Assembly: GCF_008520265.1 (NCBI RefSeq)
Contig: NZ_VIQM01000006.1
Coordinates: forward strand, 1-64,000
Length of the DNA: 64,000 nt
DNA from: Sphingobacterium cavernae
GTDB taxonomy: Bacteria > Bacteroidota > Bacteroidia > Sphingobacteriales > Sphingobacteriaceae
Reading direction: 5' to 3'
A model generated the notes under the pieces. That model saw only the letters and a program-made list of their open reading frames with translations. It ran no database searches and was not told where the DNA came from. Shown in pieces: positions 51,884-60,942 of this stretch. The translations under genes were made by a program, and so were the position numbers. How positions within the stretch are numbered: position 1 is the stretch's first letter; the number at the start of each line of letters is the position of its first letter.

Positions 51884-53314
51884 TTATTGAACCACAGAAA
51901 CGCGGATTGTGTTCGTTTTTCCTTTTTTATGTAAAGGCGTCGAAGCTGTATTAATTACAATCTGTCCTGGATCAACCAATTGATTTTGACTTAATAATTC
52001 ATTTACATCTTGGATTGTACCATCTGTACTCTCGAATTTTTCGTAAATGAATGTACTAACGCCCCATACTAAGCTCAGTTGATTTAATAATTGTGTATTA
52101 CCAGTAAATACATAAATATTCGCATTAGGACGGTAGCTAGAAGTTTCAAGTGCTGTGTAACCTGACGATGTCATAACAACAATAGCTGAAGCTTTCGTTT
52201 TTTCTGCTAAGAAAATAGATGAACCACAGATTGAATCTTGAATAACAGTCTCTGGATTTGCAGCATCATTTCTCGCGCTGTAATACGGATAAGAAGTAGA
52301 TTCTACATGCGTAATGATTTTCGCCATTGTTTCGATAACGATTTCGGGAAATTCACCAACAGAAGTTTCACCACTCAACATTACCGCATCAGCACCATCT
52401 AATACCGAGTTTGCAACGTCATTCACCTCTGCACGTGTAGGACGCGGAGTAGTAATCATACTCTCCAACATTTGTGTAGCGATGATTACTGGTTTAGACA
52501 AGTTACGACATTTTTGAACGATGATCTTTTGCAAACCTGGAACTTCTTCCATTGGCAACTCTACGCCCAAGTCACCACGTGCTACCATGATAGCATCAGT
52601 AGCTTCGATAATTGCATCAATGTTTTCAATAGCTTCAGGTTTCTCGATTTTCGCGATTACTTTAGCATGACTGCCTTTAGCTGCAATGATTTCTTTACAC
52701 TGAACGATATCCTCAGCCGAACGTACGAATGACATCGCAATCCAGTCTGCGCCGTGATCTAATGCAAAGTTCAAATTGTCTAAATCTTCTTCTGTCAATG
52801 AAGGGATAGAAACTTTTGTGTTTGGAAGGTTTACACCTTTACGAGAAGTTAAAATGCCACCATGAACTACTTCACAGATTACAGAATCTTTATGGTTTGT
52901 CGATAGTACACGCAATTGCAATTTACCATCGTCTAATAATATAATTTCGTCTTCTTTTACGTCGTTAGGGAAGTTTTCATAAGTGATGTATACTCTTTTT
53001 TCATCACCAATCAACTCTTGTGTAGTCATTTCGATCTGTGTGCCATTAACAAGAATAGCACCGCCTTCTTTCATTTTTCCAATACGAATTTTTGGCCCTT
53101 GAAGATCGGCTAAGATAGCAACATGAAATGGGTGTTCTGCGTTGATCTCTTTGATCGTGTTGATTACTTTTAAATGGTCTTCTTGACTACCATGCGAAAA
53201 GTTTAGTCTGCACACATCTACACCTTTAGCAATCAGTTGAGTTAATACCTCTTTTTGTGCTGATGCAGGGCCTAGCGTTGCGACTATTTTCGTTCTTTTT
53301 TGAATTTTCTTCAT
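51884..53314 (-). CDS. pyk: Pyruvate kinase
   Basis: Protein of 476 residues from the ATG at 53314 (MKKIQKRTKIVATLGPAS). A longer frame from 53344 is unlikely. Signature motifs: RLNFSHGSQEDH, the active-site AKIEKPEAIENIDAI with catalytic Lys, MVARGDLGVELP, and ATQMLESM. Final ATP-forming step of glycolysis. On the minus strand, followed by the IPExxxVDY gene upstream. Frame intact. Confidence 0.96.
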   Translation of the reverse strand: MKKIQKRTKIVATLGPASAQKEVLTQLIAKGVDVCRLNFSHGSQEDHLKVINTIKEINAEHPFHVAILADLQGPKIRIGKMKEGGAILVNGTQIEMTTQELIGDEKRVYITYENFPNDVKEDEIILLDDGKLQLRVLSTNHKDSVICEVVHGGILTSRKGVNLPNTKVSIPSLTEEDLDNLNFALDHGADWIAMSFVRSAEDIVQCKEIIAAKGSHAKVIAKIEKPEAIENIDAIIEATDAIMVARGDLGVELPMEEVPGLQKIIVQKCRNLSKPVIIATQMLESMITTPRPTRAEVNDVANSVLDGADAVMLSGETSVGEFPEIVIETMAKIITHVESTSYPYYSARNDAANPETVIQDSICGSSIFLAEKTKASAIVVMTSSGYTALETSSYRPNANIYVFTGNTQLLNQLSLVWGVSTFIYEKFESTDGTIQDVNELLSQNQLVDPGQIVINTASTPLHKKGKTNTIRVSVVQ

Positions 53315-53439
53315 TTGAGTTTTATTCTTTATTACAAATAACACCCAGATCTTTTTAATTGTACAGACCGGATGTAATATTTAGGCATAATTATATATCT
53401 TTTCTCAAAGTGTAAATAGTACACTTTCTAAAGAGTTTG

Positions 53440-53937
53440 CTAAAATATTAGATTTTCTTTAGATTTCAATGAAGTTGGTTCAATTTCTTTTACCAACATT
53501 ATGTCATTGATTGATTTTAAGTTGTCGATTAACTTATTTAAATCTTCTATGTCAATGTAATGTTTGATCAACATGAAATAATCAAAACTAGCCAATTCTG
53601 GAATTAGAACGCCATTTTCAAGACTCTTATTGTTGATAATGTAATATTCATACTCAAAACTTTCGCAACAATATCGATACATTGGAAAGCTGTGTGTTGA
53701 AGTTTTAGACTTATTTTTCTCTGTAATGATATGGTAATCTAATTCTTCTTGAGGCTTGGATTTGATATTTCCATTGTGATCGATAGGGGATTCCTTTCCA
53801 AATTGGAAATGCAATCCTGTATGCTTATTTATGAAGTGGCAAAGTCTATAATCTCTTAAAGATGAGCTAATACCTATTAAAGTAAAATCTAGCTCTAAGT
53901 CGAAATCAAGATCGAGTTTAAAAGTTACTTTGTTCAA
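53440..53937 (-). CDS. IPExxxVDY-family protein
   Basis: Protein of 165 residues with the hallmark near the C-terminus as IPELASFDYFMLIK (the family motif reads IPE-x3-VDY, here with Phe for Val). The family is restricted to Bacteroidota and is typically found between pyk and the acpP-fabF-rnc run, as here. Function unknown. Soluble, no signal peptide. Confidence 0.85.
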   Translation of the reverse strand: MNKVTFKLDLDFDLELDFTLIGISSSLRDYRLCHFINKHTGLHFQFGKESPIDHNGNIKSKPQEELDYHIITEKNKSKTSTHSFPMYRYCCESFEYEYYIINNKSLENGVLIPELASFDYFMLIKHYIDIEDLNKLIDNLKSINDIMLVKEIEPTSLKSKENLIF

Positions 53938-54142
53938 AATCTAGCCTAAAATTTAATTTAATACGAAATTACAATAATTAATACGCATTAAATAATTTAG
54001 CTCTTAAAATGTGAACTTTTTTTGTAATTGCTTGTTGGAATTAGTATAATTGAATATAAATATTTATTCAATTCCGAAGTAATGGGACTGGGTACTTTAG
54101 CGGACGTTTGATGTTTTATTTTGTACCTAAATATCAAAAAGG

Positions 54143-54173
54143 TTTGATATATGAGTAAATTTATTTTTCTTTG
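54143..54173 (+). promoter_or_regulatory. Promoter of acpP
   Basis: A -33 TTTG (54143-54146) and -7-like TTTCTTTG (54166-54173) are separated by 19 bases. It puts the start near 54180. A frame start at 54171 falls inside the -7 box and is therefore excluded. Confidence 0.5.
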
Positions 54174-54206
54174 CACAGATTTATTAAACAATTAAACTAT
54201 TTAATC

Positions 54207-54443
54207 ATGTCAGATATCGCATCAAGAGTAAAAGCAATTATCGTTGAAAAGTTAGGTGTAGATGAAAATGAAGTAACACCAGAAGCTTCTTTCACGAATG
54301 ATTTAGGTGCAGACTCACTTGATACAGTTGAGTTGATCATGGAGTTCGAAAAAGAATTTAACGTAGCAATTCCTGATGACCAAGCTGAAAACATCGGCAC
54401 AGTTGGTGAAGCAGTTGCTTACTTAGAGAAAAACGTTAACTAA
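54207..54443 (+). CDS. acpP: Acyl carrier protein
   Basis: Protein of 78 residues from the ATG at 54207. The phosphopantetheine site is [15 protein letters not shown] with Ser in DSL, and TNDLGADS precedes it. Strongly acidic helical bundle. It carries fatty-acyl intermediates for FabF, whose gene follows after 27 bases. An upstream in-frame start (54171) is inside the promoter. Confidence 0.97.
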   Translation: MSDIASRVKAIIVEKLGVDENEVTPEASFTNDLGADSLDTVELIMEFEKEFNVAIPDDQAENIGTVGEAVAYLEKNVN

Positions 54444-54470
54444 CTAATTTTATTAGGCCAAACATAATAA

Positions 54471-55724
54471 ATGGAGCTTAAGAGAGTAGTTGTAACAGGA
54501 TTAGGCGCACTTACACCAATAGGTAATACGGTTTCTGAATTTTGGGAATCGTTAGTTAATGGTGTAAGTGGTGCTGCTCCTATTACGCATTTTGATGCGT
54601 CTAAATTTAAAACACAATTCGCCTGCGAGGTTAAGAATTTTGATCCTCTTCAATATATGGATCGAAAGGAAGCGCGCAAGGTGGATCCTTTTGTGCAATA
54701 TGCTATTGCTTCTACTGATGAAGCCGTAAAAGATGCAGAATTGGATTTTGATAAATTGGACAGAAACCGTATTGGTGTTATTTGGGGAGCGGGTATTGGA
54801 GGATTAACTACTTTTACAGAAGAGATTTTTTCTTTTTCCAAAGGAGATGGGACGCCTCGTTTCAACCCATTCTTTATTCCTAAAATGCTTATTGATATTG
54901 CGCCAGGACACATTTCTATGCGTCATGGTTTGCGCGGGCCAAATTTTTCAGCTGTGTCGGCGTGTGCCTCAGCAACGAATGCAATGATTGATGCCTTTAC
55001 TTATATTCGTATGGGTAGAGCTGATATAATCATTACAGGTGGTTCTGAAGCTACGGTAAACGAAGCTGGAATTGGTGGTTTCAACGCAATGCACGCATTA
55101 TCAACACGAAATGACGACCCGAAAACGGCGTCACGTCCTTTTGATAAAGATCGTGATGGCTTTGTATCTGGTGAAGGTTCAGGAGCTATTATCTTAGAAA
55201 GTTTAGATCATGCTTTAGCTCGTGGAGCTAAGATTTATGCGGAGATTGTAGGTGGTGGTATGAGTGCTGATGCGCATCATATTACAGCATCACATCCTGA
55301 AGGATTGGGCGCTAAGTTAGCAATGACTATGGCAGTCAATGATGCAGAAATGCAGTTTTCAGACATTGATTACATCAATGTGCATGGAACTTCTACACCA
55401 GTAGGGGATATTAGTGAAACAAAAGCCATCGTTGATTTATTCGGCGAGCACGCTTACAAATTAAACATCAGTTCTACCAAATCTATGACAGGTCACTTGT
55501 TGGGAGCAGCAGGTGCTGTAGAAGCTATCGCTTCTATATTAGCTGTTAAAAATGATATTGTCCCTCCGACGATTAATCATTTTACAGATGATCCTGAAAT
55601 AGATAACAATTTGAATTTCACATTTAATACCGCTCAAAAGCGTGAAGTAAAAGCCGCTTTGAGTAATACTTTTGGTTTTGGTGGACATAATGCTACTGTA
55701 ATCTTCAAAAAGTATAAAGGTTAG
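54471..55724 (+). CDS. fabF: Beta-ketoacyl-ACP synthase II
   Basis: Protein of 417 residues. The catalytic triad is seen as Cys in VSACASATNAM, His in NVHGTSTPVGD and His in SMTGHLLGAAGA. It condenses malonyl-ACP with acyl-ACP in fatty-acid elongation. In an operon with acpP, followed by a hairpin before rnc. Confidence 0.96.
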   Translation: MELKRVVVTGLGALTPIGNTVSEFWESLVNGVSGAAPITHFDASKFKTQFACEVKNFDPLQYMDRKEARKVDPFVQYAIASTDEAVKDAELDFDKLDRNRIGVIWGAGIGGLTTFTEEIFSFSKGDGTPRFNPFFIPKMLIDIAPGHISMRHGLRGPNFSAVSACASATNAMIDAFTYIRMGRADIIITGGSEATVNEAGIGGFNAMHALSTRNDDPKTASRPFDKDRDGFVSGEGSGAIILESLDHALARGAKIYAEIVGGGMSADAHHITASHPEGLGAKLAMTMAVNDAEMQFSDIDYINVHGTSTPVGDISETKAIVDLFGEHAYKLNISSTKSMTGHLLGAAGAVEAIASILAVKNDIVPPTINHFTDDPEIDNNLNFTFNTAQKREVKAALSNTFGFGGHNATVIFKKYKG

Positions 55725-55747
55725 TATTGAGTAAGATAAAAAAGTTG

Positions 55748-55785
55748 ATAGGTAGTTTAAAATAAATTAAACTACCTATTTCTAC
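55748..55785 (+). terminator. Terminator or attenuator between fabF and rnc
   Basis: 13 bp perfect stem ATAGGTAGTTTAA/TTAAACTACCTAT with an outer AAAGT/ACTTT and a T-run to about 55790. rnc may thus be partly uncoupled from fabF. Confidence 0.8.
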
Positions 55786-55802
55786 TTTTTAGCAGTTGGA
55801 AA

Positions 55803-56531
55803 ATGTCATTGCAGATATATAAATTATATTTTTCGCGTAATAGAGCTTATTATAAAAAGCTCAAAAATATACTGGGATTTGTACCTGGTAATGTGAAGTT
55901 ATATCAAATGGCTTTCCGTCATAAATCTGTGGCTGTTCCGATCAAAGAAGGTGTCAAAAATAGCAACGAACGTCTTGAATTTTTAGGTGATGCTGTGCTT
56001 GGTTCGGTGATTGCAGAATTGCTGTTCAAATTGTATCCTTACAAAGGCGAGGGCTTTTTGACAGAGATGCGTTCCAAAATTGTGTCTCGTGCTAACTTAA
56101 ACCAACTTTCTCGCAAATTGGGCTTTGACCAATTGATTCAATACGATTCGCGGATGATATCGTATCCCACAAAGCAAGGATCTCTTTTAGGTGATGCTTT
56201 TGAGGCTGTTGTAGGTGCAATATATTTGGATAAAGGTTACTTGTTCACCAAAGAATTTTTGTTAACTCGGATTATTGAACCACATGTTGATATCGAAACA
56301 CTTGAAATCACTGAATCTAATTTCAAAAGTCGTTTGATAGAGTGGTGTCAACAAGAAGGCAAAGAAGTTGTTTTCAATCTTATTGAAAATCCTGAAGGTG
56401 AATCAGCTAAAATGTTCAGTATTGAAGTTGTAGTAAGCGGTGAGGTATGTGGCTTAGGTCGTGATTTCAATAAGAAAAGTGCTGAAAAATTAGCTGCAGA
56501 AAAAGCTTGTGACTACCTAAAGATTTTGTAA
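55803..56531 (+). CDS. rnc: Ribonuclease III
   Basis: Protein of 242 residues. The RNase III signature is ERLEFLGDAVLGSVIAELLF with catalytic Glu and Asp, then GDAFEAVVGAIYLDKG. The dsRNA-binding domain is C-terminal (ESNFKSRLIEWCQQEGKEVVF... KKSAEKLAAEKACDYL). It processes rRNA and other double-stranded RNAs. Located in the conserved acpP-fabF-rnc order. Confidence 0.95.
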   Translation: MSLQIYKLYFSRNRAYYKKLKNILGFVPGNVKLYQMAFRHKSVAVPIKEGVKNSNERLEFLGDAVLGSVIAELLFKLYPYKGEGFLTEMRSKIVSRANLNQLSRKLGFDQLIQYDSRMISYPTKQGSLLGDAFEAVVGAIYLDKGYLFTKEFLLTRIIEPHVDIETLEITESNFKSRLIEWCQQEGKEVVFNLIENPEGESAKMFSIEVVVSGEVCGLGRDFNKKSAEKLAAEKACDYLKIL

Positions 56532-56586
56532 TCTCACTTTGAGCGATATTCTTTCGCTTGATTATTTCATATTCGCTTTGTTATCT

Positions 56587-56594
56587 TACCTTTG
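56587..56594 (+). promoter_or_regulatory. -7 box directly before hisS
   Basis: TACCTTTG ends four bases before the ATG at 56599. With the usual distance to the start site the hisS mRNA would be leaderless. Confidence 0.55.
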
Positions 56595-56598
56595 CAGT

Positions 56599-57981
56599 AT
56601 GGCAGCAATTAAACCATCATTGGCAAAAGGTACACGTGATTTTTCTCCTGCTGAAATGGAGAAAAGAAATTATATATTCAATACGCTCAAAACAGTTTTC
56701 AAAAAGTTTGGGTATAATGAAATCCAAACACCTTCGTTTGAAAATCTTTCTACACTTACAGGTAAATACGGAGATGAAGGGGATAAATTAATTTTTAAAA
56801 TCCTAAATTCTGGAGATTATTTGTCTAAGGTTTCAGAAGAAAGGCTAACAGAGCGAAATTCCAATAAATTAATACCTCATATTTCCGAAAAAGCACTACG
56901 TTTTGATTTAACCGTTCCTTTTGCGAGGTATGTTGTTATGCATCAAAACGATATTGCTTTACCATTTAAACGCTTTCAAATTCAACCGGTATGGCGTGCT
57001 GATCGTCCGCAAAGAGGTCGTTATCGTGAATTCTATCAGTGCGATGTGGATGTTGTGGGGTCAGAAAGTTTGTTGAATGAAGCGGAATTTATTTTGATTT
57101 ATCAAGAAGCTTTATTGGCTTTGGGATTGAAAGATTTTACAATCAAAATTAATAATCGTAAAATCTTAACAGGTATAGCGGAGATCATTGGTAAACCTGA
57201 ACTCATCGTTGAAATGACTGTGGCTATAGATAAGTTGGATAAAATTGGTTTGGATGGCGTTAATAAAGAATTGTTGGAAAGAGGATTTACCAACGCGGAT
57301 TTGGAGACATTGAAGCCTATTATTGAATTGCAAGGTTCGAATGAAGAAAAGCTTTCGCAATTAAAAACTGTACTTGCTAATTCGGAAACTGGATTAAAGG
57401 GCATTCAAGAAATCGAAGAAGTATTTTCTTATGTAAAAGCTTTTGCGAACGATCAAGTTTTATCACAATTCGTAGAAGTAGATATCACGTTAGCTCGTGG
57501 TTTAAATTATTATACGGGGTGTATTTTCGAAGTGAAAACTAATGAAGTTGCTATGGGGAGCATTGGTGGGGGAGGTCGTTACGACGATTTGACAGGTATG
57601 TTTGGCTTGAAAGGTTTGACTGGTGTCGGTGTTTCTTTTGGGGCAGATCGTATCTATGATGTCTTGGAAGAATTGAATTTGTATCCTGAATCAAACTCTA
57701 CGAATACCAAAGTGCTGATAATAAATTTTGATAAATCGATAGAGTCATTTACGCTGCCATTATTGGCTTCATTGCGTCAAGCAGGTATTCCATCAGAATT
57801 GTATCCAACTGCTGCTAAGTTGAAAAAGCAAATGAGTTATGCGGATGCGAAACGAATTCCATTTGTGTTGTTGATAGGGGATGAAGAGAAAGAGTCTGGA
57901 CTTCTGAGTTTGAAAAATATGGATTCTGGTGAGCAAGTAAAAATTACAGTACAGGATTTGATTCTACAATTAAGTTCCTAG
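56599..57981 (+). CDS. hisS: Histidyl-tRNA synthetase
   Basis: Protein of 460 residues from the ATG at 56599 (MAAIKPSLAKGTRDFSP, the family's normal N-terminus). A frame start at 56539 adds 20 unrelated residues that overlap the promoter. Motif 2 is WRADRPQRGRYREFYQCDVD. The histidine A motif is ARGLNYYTGCIFE and motif 3 GSIGGGGRYDDLTG. The anticodon-binding domain is at the C-terminus. Charges tRNA-His. Confidence 0.96.
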   Translation: MAAIKPSLAKGTRDFSPAEMEKRNYIFNTLKTVFKKFGYNEIQTPSFENLSTLTGKYGDEGDKLIFKILNSGDYLSKVSEERLTERNSNKLIPHISEKALRFDLTVPFARYVVMHQNDIALPFKRFQIQPVWRADRPQRGRYREFYQCDVDVVGSESLLNEAEFILIYQEALLALGLKDFTIKINNRKILTGIAEIIGKPELIVEMTVAIDKLDKIGLDGVNKELLERGFTNADLETLKPIIELQGSNEEKLSQLKTVLANSETGLKGIQEIEEVFSYVKAFANDQVLSQFVEVDITLARGLNYYTGCIFEVKTNEVAMGSIGGGGRYDDLTGMFGLKGLTGVGVSFGADRIYDVLEELNLYPESNSTNTKVLIINFDKSIESFTLPLLASLRQAGIPSELYPTAAKLKKQMSYADAKRIPFVLLIGDEEKESGLLSLKNMDSGEQVKITVQDLILQLSS

Positions 57982-58112
57982 CATATGTCGGCTTCAAATA
58001 TTTTTTAAAAATTTATTGATAGAAAATATTTGAAGTTAGATTTTTTATCCATTTATGACAAAAATTACTTAATTCAGGAATTAAAAGTGTCCTAATTATC
58101 GATATAAATTAC

Positions 58113-58120
58113 TAGATTTG
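58113..58120 (+). promoter_or_regulatory. -7 box of pdhA
   Basis: TAGATTTG matches TAnnTTTG and lies 31 bases before the pdhA ATG. Confidence 0.5.
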
Positions 58121-58151
58121 TAATCGGTTAAGTAAGAAACAATACTTTAAA

Positions 58152-59147
58152 ATGAGTTCAACACCTATAACAAAAGAGACATATCTAGAGTGGTATAAAT
58201 CAATGCTACTCATGCGTAAATTTGAAGAGAAAGCAGGACAACTTTATGGACAACAAAAAATCCGTGGATTCTGTCATTTATACATTGGTCAAGAGGCTGT
58301 TGTAGCTGGTACTGTATCAGCGACAAGACCTGAAGACACATTTATCACATCATATAGAGATCACGCTCAAGCTTTAGCGAAAGGTGTATCTGCAAATGCA
58401 TGTATGGCTGAACTTTATGGTAAAGCAACAGGATGTTCTAAAGGTAAAGGTGGATCAATGCACTTTTTTGATAAGTCAAAAGGTATGATGGGTGGTCACG
58501 GTATCGTGGGTGGTCAGATTCCATTAGGTGCTGGTTTAGCATTTGCTGAGAAGTATTTAGGTACGGACAATGTGAATGTATGTTTCATGGGTGATGGTGC
58601 TGTGCGTCAAGGTGCATTGAATGAAACTTTCAACATGGCTATGTTGTGGAAATTGCCTGTGATTTTTGTTTGTGAAAACAATGGTTACGCAATGGGTACT
58701 TCTGTACAACGTACTACAAACATGATGGATATTTATAAAATCGGTTTAGGTTTTGATATGCCATGTGCTCCTGTAGATGGTATGGATCCAGTAGCTGTAC
58801 ACAATGCGATGGACGAAGCTGTTCAACGTGCTCGTGCAGGTGAAGGACCTACATTCTTAGAAATTCGTACTTACCGTTACAAAGGTCACTCTATGTCTGA
58901 CCCTGCTAAATACCGTACAAAAGAAGAATTAGAAGAGTACAAAGGTAGAGATCCATTATTAGCAACTAAAGCGGCTATTTTAGAGAACAAATATGCTGAC
59001 GAAGCATGGTTTGCAGAAGTAGAGGCTGAAGTTAAGAAAGTGGTTGATGATTCTGTTAAATTTGCGGAAGAGTCTCCATATCCTTCAGTTGACGAATTGT
59101 ACAAAGATATCTATGTACAAGAGGACTATCCATTTGTAATGGACTAA
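58152..59147 (+). CDS. pdhA: Pyruvate dehydrogenase E1 alpha subunit
   Basis: Protein of 331 residues. Thiamine-diphosphate motif: GDGAVRQGALNETFNMA...FVCENNGYAMGTS. The phosphorylation-loop equivalent RYKGHSMSDPAKYR is also present. It decarboxylates pyruvate with the E1 beta subunit, whose gene is not in the window. The E2 gene follows after 47 bases, one operon. Confidence 0.95.
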   Translation: MSSTPITKETYLEWYKSMLLMRKFEEKAGQLYGQQKIRGFCHLYIGQEAVVAGTVSATRPEDTFITSYRDHAQALAKGVSANACMAELYGKATGCSKGKGGSMHFFDKSKGMMGGHGIVGGQIPLGAGLAFAEKYLGTDNVNVCFMGDGAVRQGALNETFNMAMLWKLPVIFVCENNGYAMGTSVQRTTNMMDIYKIGLGFDMPCAPVDGMDPVAVHNAMDEAVQRARAGEGPTFLEIRTYRYKGHSMSDPAKYRTKEELEEYKGRDPLLATKAAILENKYADEAWFAEVEAEVKKVVDDSVKFAEESPYPSVDELYKDIYVQEDYPFVMD

Positions 59148-59194
59148 TTCAAATAATTCAAGGTTTTTATAAAAGATTTAATCTACTATAATAC

Positions 59195-60826
59195 ATGGCT
59201 GAAGTAGTAAGAATGCCAAAAATGAGCGATACCATGACAGAAGGTGTAATCGCAAAATGGCACAAAAAAATTGGTGATAAAGTGAACTCTGGCGACCTTT
59301 TAGCAGAGGTAGAAACAGATAAAGCTACAATGGATCTAGAGTCTTATGATGAAGGTACATTGTTATATATAGGTCCAAAAGATGGTGAAGCAGTAGCAAT
59401 TGATGCTATTATTGCAATCTTGGGCGAAGAAGGTGAGGATTTCCAAGCCTTATTAAGCGGTGGCGAAGCTGCTCCTGTTAAGGAAGAGAAGTCTAAGGCT
59501 AAGGCAGAAGAAACTTCTGCTCCAGTATCTTCGGGTCCTTCGGTTACTGCTGAAGATTTAGGTGTAACTGTTGTAACAATGCCTTTATTGAGCGACACGA
59601 TGAAAGAAGGTGTTATCGCACAATGGAACTTCAAAGTAGGTGATACAATCAAATCTGACGATGCTATTGCAGATGTAGAGACTGATAAAGCGACAATGGA
59701 AGTAACAGCATATGCTGATGGTACTTTGTTGTATGTAGGTCTTGAAGCTGGCGAAGCAGCGAAGGTTAATGATATTATTGCTATCGTTGGTCCTGCGGGA
59801 ACAGATATCACGCCATTATTGAATCAACCTGCAGCATCTTCAGCTCCTAAAGCAGAAGAGAAGGCTGAAGAAAAAGCCCCTGAAGCATCTACTACTTCTG
59901 CTCCAGCGACTACTACATCTTCATCTTCGGATGATTCAAGAGTTAAAGCTTCTCCTTTGGCACGTAAAATTGCTAAAGACAAAGGTATTAACTTGAATGA
60001 TGTAAAAGGTTCAGCTGATGGTGGTCGTATTGTGAAAAAAGACGTGGAGAACTTTGTTCCAGCGGCTAAATCAGCTCCTGCTCCAGCGCAAGAAGCAGCT
60101 AAATCTGAGACTAAAACTATTAGCTTACCAACTTTCGTTGGCGAGGAAAAATATACAGAGGTTGGTGTTTCGCAAATGCGTAAAACAATTGCTCGTCGCT
60201 TAGGTGAGTCATTGTTTACTGCACCTCACTTCTACTTGACTGTAAGTATCGATATGGATAATGCTATCGCTGCGCGTGCTCAAATCAATGAGGTAGCTCC
60301 AGTGAAAGTATCTTTCAATGATTTAGTTATCAAAGCGGTTGCTGTTTCATTGAAACAACATCCTGCCGTAAACTCTTCATGGCAAGGTGACAAAATCAGA
60401 TTCAACCAACATACTAACATCGGTGTTGCTATGGCGGTAGAAGATGGCTTGTTGGTTCCTGTTGTACGTTTTGCAGATGGTAAATCATTATCACACATCT
60501 CAGCAGAGGTTAAAGATTTCGCTGGTAAAGCGAAAGCTAAAAAATTAACTCCAGCAGATTGGGAAGGTTCAACATTTACGGTATCTAACTTAGGTATGTT
60601 TGGTATTGATGAATTTACTTCAATTATCAATTCTCCTGATGGTGCAATCCTATCTGTAGGTGCGATCCAACAAGTCCCTGTAGTGAAAAACGGTGCAGTT
60701 GTACCAGGTAATGTAATGAAATTGACATTGGGTTGTGACCACCGCGTAGTGGATGGTGCAACTGGAGCACAGTTCTTACAAACATTAAAAGGATTATTAG
60801 AAGCTCCAATTCGTTTATTAGCGTAA
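59195..60826 (+). CDS. pdhC: Dihydrolipoamide acetyltransferase (PDH E2) with two lipoyl domains
   Basis: Protein of 543 residues. The first lipoyl domain has ETDKATMDLES (about 42-52) and the second ETDKATMEVTA (about 167-177), with lipoylated Lys in both. Ala/Glu/Ser-rich linkers separate them from the peripheral-subunit-binding domain (VKASPLARKIAKDKGINLND) and the catalytic domain, with DHRVVDGATGAQF holding the active His. Core of the pyruvate dehydrogenase complex. Confidence 0.95.
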   Translation: MAEVVRMPKMSDTMTEGVIAKWHKKIGDKVNSGDLLAEVETDKATMDLESYDEGTLLYIGPKDGEAVAIDAIIAILGEEGEDFQALLSGGEAAPVKEEKSKAKAEETSAPVSSGPSVTAEDLGVTVVTMPLLSDTMKEGVIAQWNFKVGDTIKSDDAIADVETDKATMEVTAYADGTLLYVGLEAGEAAKVNDIIAIVGPAGTDITPLLNQPAASSAPKAEEKAEEKAPEASTTSAPATTTSSSSDDSRVKASPLARKIAKDKGINLNDVKGSADGGRIVKKDVENFVPAAKSAPAPAQEAAKSETKTISLPTFVGEEKYTEVGVSQMRKTIARRLGESLFTAPHFYLTVSIDMDNAIAARAQINEVAPVKVSFNDLVIKAVAVSLKQHPAVNSSWQGDKIRFNQHTNIGVAMAVEDGLLVPVVRFADGKSLSHISAEVKDFAGKAKAKKLTPADWEGSTFTVSNLGMFGIDEFTSIINSPDGAILSVGAIQQVPVVKNGAVVPGNVMKLTLGCDHRVVDGATGAQFLQTLKGLLEAPIRLLA

Positions 60827-60845
60827 AAAGATTGTTGCTTAACAT

Positions 60846-60884
60846 AAAAAGAAGCCACTTTATAAAATAAAGTGGCTTCTTTTT
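60846..60884 (+). terminator. Terminator of the pdhA-pdhC operon
   Basis: 18 bp perfect stem (60846-60863 with 60867-60884) with a three-base loop and a T-run. It ends the operon and separates it from the serine hydrolase gene. Confidence 0.92.
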
Positions 60885-60942
60885 TGGTTTTTAATTTAGA
60901 TTCCTTTTATATTTAGTTGAATTCAAAAATCGTATCAGAAGC

